Assembly (NCBI GenBank): GCA_964655525.1
Contig: CAZZNE010000002.1
Span: forward strand, 1 to 64,000
Direction of reading: 5' to 3'
DNA: 64,000 bases
Origin: DLAJ01 sp964655525
GTDB lineage: Bacteria; Bacillota; Clostridia; Lachnospirales; Lachnospiraceae
In this document: one piece after another, positions 60,080 through 64,000 of the stretch
Numbering within the stretch: position 1 is the first letter of the stretch
How the letters are laid out: each line of letters begins with the position of its first letter
The notes under the pieces: generated by a model
The model's input: the letters and a program-made list of their open reading frames with translations, nothing else
What the model was told of the DNA's origin: nothing
Databases searched by the model: none
Translations under genes and position numbers: made by a program

Positions 60080-61297
60080 ATGAAAGCAGAGGAACAAAAA
60101 ACGGGCGGCCTGCATTTTGAGCGGGTGTGCGCCTATATTGATCTGGATGCGATAAAGGATAACCTGCGCGGGATCCATGCGCATATGCCGGACGGGGCAA
60201 AGCTTGCGGCCGTGCTCAAAGCAGACGGCTATGGGCATGGGAGTGTCGCCATTGCGCGCGAGCTGGAGCAGGAGGAAGCGATATGGGGCTATGCCCTTGC
60301 CGTTGCAGAGGAGGCTTATCAGCTTCGGGCAGCCGGCATTCAAAAGCCGATCCTCATGCTTGGATATACTTTTCCGAGCTGCTATGAGGAATTGATCCGT
60401 CAGGACATCCGACCGGCAGTATTCAGTATGGAAATGGCAAAGAATTTGTCTGAGGCGGCGTGCCGTATAGGAAAGACAGTCAGGGTACACATTAAGGTTG
60501 ATACGGGAATGGGAAGGATCGGTATTTTTCCGGGGGAGGAAGGCCTCTCCTTTGTTGATGCCGTATCAAAGCTGGACGGACTGGAGATTGAGGGGATTTT
60601 TACCCACTTTGCAAAGGCGGATGAAGCGGATCAGACAGATACGCTTCGTCAGGCGGCGCGGTTTACGGAGTTTATTTCGCGCATTGAGCAGCAGCTAAAG
60701 CTTACGATTCCGATCAGGCATTGCGCAAACAGCGCGGCTGCTTTGGAACTGCCGGAATTTTGTATGGATATGGCGCGCGTGGGGATCATCATGTACGGAC
60801 TGCTTCCTTCCGATGAGGTGCGTGCGGATGTGGTGAAGCTCACGCCGGCGCTGTCTTGGAAAAGCCACATCGCGTTTGTGAAGGAATTGGAAGCGGGTGC
60901 GAGCGTCAGCTACGGAGGGCTGTTCACGGCGCAGAGAAGGATGCCGGTAGCAACGATTCCTGTCGGCTATGCGGACGGTTATCCGAGAAGCCTGACGGGC
61001 AGAGGGAGCGTATTGATTCATGGAAAACGCTGTCCGATCCTCGGAAGGATCTGCATGGATCAGTTCATGGTCGATGTCAGTGAGGTTCCTGATGCCAAGG
61101 TCGGTGACGAGGTGATTCTTTTAGGAGAAGACAGGGGCGAGCGGATCACGGCGGAGGAGCTCGGGGCACTTTCGGGGCGGTTTAACTATGAGCTTGTCTG
61201 TGACATCAATAAGCGTATTCCGAGGGTTTATGTAAAGAATGGTAAGCCGGTCGCGTATAAGGATGATCTGTGCGGCTGCGGAATCGTTGACATATAA
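60080..61297 (+). CDS. alr: Alanine racemase
   Basis: A 405-residue PLP enzyme converting L- to D-alanine for peptidoglycan. Lys47 in AVLKADGYGHG binds PLP, and Tyr278 in SVSYGGLF is the second base. MARVGIIMYGLLPS and CMDQFMVDVS are also typical. The start at 60080 has AGAAGGG upstream; a TTG at 60074 would add two residues. The distance to mazF is 91 bp. Confidence 0.96.
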   Translation: MKAEEQKTGGLHFERVCAYIDLDAIKDNLRGIHAHMPDGAKLAAVLKADGYGHGSVAIARELEQEEAIWGYALAVAEEAYQLRAAGIQKPILMLGYTFPSCYEELIRQDIRPAVFSMEMAKNLSEAACRIGKTVRVHIKVDTGMGRIGIFPGEEGLSFVDAVSKLDGLEIEGIFTHFAKADEADQTDTLRQAARFTEFISRIEQQLKLTIPIRHCANSAAALELPEFCMDMARVGIIMYGLLPSDEVRADVVKLTPALSWKSHIAFVKELEAGASVSYGGLFTAQRRMPVATIPVGYADGYPRSLTGRGSVLIHGKRCPILGRICMDQFMVDVSEVPDAKVGDEVILLGEDRGERITAEELGALSGRFNYELVCDINKRIPRVYVKNGKPVAYKDDLCGCGIVDI

Positions 61298-61388
61298 TAG
61301 ATAAACTTTTTTGCGATTCCTTTAGTATACCGGAAGATATGTTTGTCCATAATGTACATATCAGGTAGAAATGAAAGGATCGTGGGTT

Positions 61389-61730
61389 ATGAGACGTGGA
61401 GATGTATTTTATGCGGATTTGAGGCCGGTTGTGGGGTCGGAGCAGGGCGGAGTCAGACCTGTTTTGATCATTCAGAACGATATCGGAAACAGGCACAGTC
61501 CGACGGTGATCTGTGCGGCGATCACATCAAAAATGAATAAGGCGAAGCTGCCGACTCATATCGAATTGTCCGCGTTGCGGTACGATATGGATAAGGATTC
61601 GGTGATTTTGTTAGAACAGCTTCGGACAATTGATAAATCAAGATTAAAAGATAAGGTGTGCCACTTGGATGACGAAGTCATGCGCCGGGTGGACAGAGCA
61701 CTCTGTATCAGTCTTGAAATACATACATGA
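61389..61730 (+). CDS. mazF: MazF/PemK family endoribonuclease toxin (EndoA-like)
   Basis: A 113-residue mRNA interferase that cleaves single-stranded RNA. MRRGDVFYADLRPVVGSEQGG, RPVLIIQNDIGN and ILLEQLRTIDKSRL match B. subtilis EndoA closely. The usual small antitoxin gene (EndoAI-type) that lies between alr and mazF elsewhere is missing; the 91-bp gap is too short. The ATG at 61389 has AAGGA about 10 nt upstream; the ATG at 61371 adds six residues. A distal antitoxin or none may control it. Confidence 0.88.
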   Translation: MRRGDVFYADLRPVVGSEQGGVRPVLIIQNDIGNRHSPTVICAAITSKMNKAKLPTHIELSALRYDMDKDSVILLEQLRTIDKSRLKDKVCHLDDEVMRRVDRALCISLEIHT

Positions 61731-61760
61731 GAGACTGACAGCACACGGAAAGGAAGGGAA

Positions 61761-63155
61761 ATGGATACTGCCGATGCGGCGCTTAGCGTTCTGCTGTTTG
61801 TGGGACTGCTCGTAATGAATATGATTTTTTATGGGTTCGGTGTTGCGATACAGAACCTGAATATTTCGGATGTGGAGGAGCTTTACGAACAAAAGCACGA
61901 TAAAAAATCAAGACGGATCTTAAAGGTGTCAAGGGGCATTACCAAATATGTGAATACGGTGCAGGTTGTCGTGACTTTGGCGCAGCTCATTATGGGTAGT
62001 TTTTTCCTGCGGATCTTTATTTCCGTGGCGCGTGGGATATTTAGACAGTTGACGGACGCTCCGCACGGGGCGGCGGTAAAGCTTCTGCTGCAGATGATAC
62101 CGGTGTTTTTTGCATTTGTGCTTTTAGGTTACATCCTTCTTTTGGTCGGCGTGATGATCCCGAAAAAGATTGCGGCGATCTACCCGAAAAAATGGGCGTA
62201 CGCCTGCGTATCCGTTACATATGCATTCTGCTTTGTTCTGACGCCGGTGACCTCGCTGATCGATGTATCGGCAAACGGGCTGCTCAGGCTTTTTGGGATC
62301 CGGCAGCCGCGTGATGCGGGGGAGGTCACGGAGGAAGAGATCATTTCCATGGTAAATGAGGGGCATGAGCAGGGCGTTCTCGAGGAGAGCGAAGCGGAAA
62401 TGATCACGAATATTTTTGAATATGGAGATAAGAATGCGCGGGATATCATGACGAACCGGCAGAATATCAAAATGCTCGACGCACAGATGCGGTTATCTGA
62501 GGCGGTCGCGTTCATGCTTGAGGAAAACAACAGCCGCTATCCTGTATTCAGTGAGACATCCGACCAGATCATCGGTATTTTACATCTGAAGGATGCCTGC
62601 CGCTATCAGCACAAGCTTCATACGGAAGGAGAGCATCAGACCGATCCGCGCTTAAAATCGTGCCGCGCCATCCTGCGCCGGCCGGAGTTTGTACCGGAGA
62701 CCATGAACATTGACGACTTGTTTCATTCCATGCAGAGCAAACATCTGCAGATGGTCATTGTTGCGGATGAATACGGTCAGACCGTCGGGTTAGTGACGAT
62801 GGAGGATATTTTGGAGGAAATCGTCGGAAAGATTCAGGACGAGTATGACGAGGAAGACCGCTTTATCGTAAAAACGGGCAAAGACCGTTTTGTAGCGGAC
62901 GGTATGACGCCGCTTGAGGAACTGACGGAGCTGCTGGGTATCCGGTTTGACGAAAATTTAGAGGTGGATACGTTAAACGGCTTTATGATCATGAAAATGG
63001 AACATATACCGGAGGAAAAAGAGCGTTTTTCCATGGAGTACGGCGGTTATGAATTTCAGATACGTCAGGTGGAGAAGCGCATGATCCGTTCCGTGCTGCT
63101 CACAAAGCTGGCTTTACAGCCGGAGGAAAAGGAAGTTGAAGAGAAGGCCGATTAG
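61761..63155 (+). CDS. CNNM/CorC-type hemolysin family protein
   Basis: A 464-residue membrane protein with DUF21/CNNM transmembrane region (four helices, residues 8-165), two CBS domains (about 210-335; IMTNRQNIKML and VPETMNIDDLFHSM), and a C-terminal CorC_HlyC domain (about 350-445). Related proteins take part in Mg2+ or other divalent-cation transport; the hemolysin name is historic. AAAGGAAGGG is upstream. It is 30 bp after mazF and could be co-transcribed. Confidence 0.88.
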   Translation: MDTADAALSVLLFVGLLVMNMIFYGFGVAIQNLNISDVEELYEQKHDKKSRRILKVSRGITKYVNTVQVVVTLAQLIMGSFFLRIFISVARGIFRQLTDAPHGAAVKLLLQMIPVFFAFVLLGYILLLVGVMIPKKIAAIYPKKWAYACVSVTYAFCFVLTPVTSLIDVSANGLLRLFGIRQPRDAGEVTEEEIISMVNEGHEQGVLEESEAEMITNIFEYGDKNARDIMTNRQNIKMLDAQMRLSEAVAFMLEENNSRYPVFSETSDQIIGILHLKDACRYQHKLHTEGEHQTDPRLKSCRAILRRPEFVPETMNIDDLFHSMQSKHLQMVIVADEYGQTVGLVTMEDILEEIVGKIQDEYDEEDRFIVKTGKDRFVADGMTPLEELTELLGIRFDENLEVDTLNGFMIMKMEHIPEEKERFSMEYGGYEFQIRQVEKRMIRSVLLTKLALQPEEKEVEEKAD

Positions 63156-63201
63156 TGGTATACTTGGCATAACCGAACGATAAAAAAAGGGAGAGAAAAC
63201 A

Positions 63202-63933
63202 ATGTCAGGACATTCAAAATTTGCAAACATTAAGCATAAGAAAGAAAAAAATGATGCTGCAAAAGGAAAAATCTTTACGATCATCGGACGTGAGATTGCT
63301 GTTGCGGTAAAAGAGGGAGGACCCGATCCGGCGAATAACTTTAAGCTTGCCGGTGTGATCGCGAAGGCGAAGGCAAACAATATGCCGAATGACACGATTG
63401 AGCGCGGCATCAAAAAAGCGGCGGGAGATATAGGAAATGTTAATTATGAATATGTCACCTATGAGGGCTATGGGCCGGGCGGGATTGCCGTGATCGTCGA
63501 AGCGCTTACCGATAATAAGAACAGAACGGCAGCCAATGTGCGTTCCGCGTTTACGAAGGGAAGCGGCAGCATCGGGACACAGGGCTGTGTATCATTTATG
63601 TTTGACCGAAAGGGGCAGATCATCATTGACAAAGAAGAATGCGATATGGATGCCGACGATCTGATGATGTGTGCATTGGACGCGGGAGCGGAGGATTTTT
63701 CCGAGGAGGAAGACAGCTTTGAAATCCTGACTGCGCCGGATGATTTTCCGACTGTGACAAAGGCACTTGAGGATGCAGGGGTTGTATCCGCGTCGGCGGA
63801 GGTTACGATGATACCGCAGAATTATGTGAAGCTGAGCGATGAAAAAGATGTTGGGCAATTGCAGAGAACGCTGGATTTGCTTGACGAGGATGATGATGTA
63901 CAGGCGGTATATCACAATTGGGATGAAGACTGA
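63202..63933 (+). CDS. yebC: YebC/PmpR family protein
   Basis: A 243-residue three-domain cytoplasmic protein of the YebC family, long described as a DNA-binding transcription regulator and more recently linked to translation of difficult sequences. Canonical motifs are the N-terminal SGHSKFANIKHKK and YEGYGPGGIAVIVEALTDNKNRTAANVRSAF. AGGGAGAG is upstream. The gene ends near the window edge; the last 67 bases have a short GGCG/CGCC dyad and no gene. Confidence 0.95.
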   Translation: MSGHSKFANIKHKKEKNDAAKGKIFTIIGREIAVAVKEGGPDPANNFKLAGVIAKAKANNMPNDTIERGIKKAAGDIGNVNYEYVTYEGYGPGGIAVIVEALTDNKNRTAANVRSAFTKGSGSIGTQGCVSFMFDRKGQIIIDKEECDMDADDLMMCALDAGAEDFSEEEDSFEILTAPDDFPTVTKALEDAGVVSASAEVTMIPQNYVKLSDEKDVGQLQRTLDLLDEDDDVQAVYHNWDED

Positions 63934-64000
63934 TCGGTCATAGAATCGATATAAGAGAAGGATTTCATTAAAGAAGGCGCTTGTCGCCGTATAGGATACT

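Noticed and set aside
1..64000. CRISPR arrays, insertion sequences, prophage or integrated elements
   Set aside because: No regular spaced repeats, transposase, integrase or phage structural genes were seen; the only repeats are short intragenic tandems and hairpins.

Overview
The window looks like a chromosomal stretch of an anaerobic, low-to-medium GC Bacillota, most likely a Lachnospiraceae-type Clostridia. The reasons are strong AGGAGG-type ribosome binding sites, a T-box leader in front of tyrS, a group B [FeFe] hydrogenase, a putative Re-citrate synthase with NADP-isocitrate dehydrogenase, Rex, a class B sortase with BspA-like leucine-rich-repeat surface proteins, bacteriohemerythrin beside a chemoreceptor, and small Cys/Gly-rich proteins. 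I saw no rRNA, tRNA, CRISPR array, prophage, transposase or complete mobile element.

Layout. 1-5.6 kb: the 3' end of an unknown gene, a hydrogenase, gltX and a UvrD-like helicase. 5.7-11.1 kb: DUF1292, a GlgX-like protein that has lost its catalytic residues, DUF5662, a Cys-rich small protein, a lactonase-like propeller and exonuclease III. 11.3-21.2 kb: an MBL hydrolase, a two-component/ABC transporter cassette, an alarmone synthetase, a nitroreductase, a CPBP protease, a 45-residue membrane protein behind a Pho-box-like repeat, and a LytTR/DUF3021/ABC cassette. 21.2-26.6 kb: an AEC transporter, MATE plus a decayed second MATE, and a double-domain hemerythrin with a Cache chemoreceptor. 26.8-38.6 kb: leuS, FlhB-like switch protein, YraN, PgeF, a second two-component system, a diguanylate cyclase, tyrS with T-box, and PilZ. 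38.6-43 kb: tyrA, a membrane protein of unknown function, two unknown genes on the minus strand and a Cys/Gly-rich protein. 43.2-53.2 kb: sortase B, two large LRR proteins with matching sorting signals, and an intracellular subtilisin. 53.3-63.9 kb: Re-citrate synthase/GntR/icd, rex, a coiled-coil unknown, nnr, alr, mazF, a CNNM/CBS protein and yebC.

How parts fit together. Re-citrate synthase, its FCD-type GntR regulator and Icd form the oxidative arm from oxaloacetate to 2-oxoglutarate; a 20-bp perfect palindrome overlaps the -10 of their promoter. Sortase B and the two LRR proteins form a self-contained cell-wall anchoring unit. The diguanylate cyclase and PilZ protein flank tyrS and suggest local c-di-GMP signalling.

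The points most worth a second look are the catalytically dead GlgX homologue, a shared 5'-leader hairpin at the same distance from the -10 of two unrelated genes, a pair of dyads with symmetric compensatory differences between exoIII and the MBL gene, the Pho-box-like repeat ahead of a tiny membrane protein, the citrate operator, and three-hairpin intergenic clusters whose outer sequence is conserved while the stems vary. All calls come from reading sequence; no database search was run.
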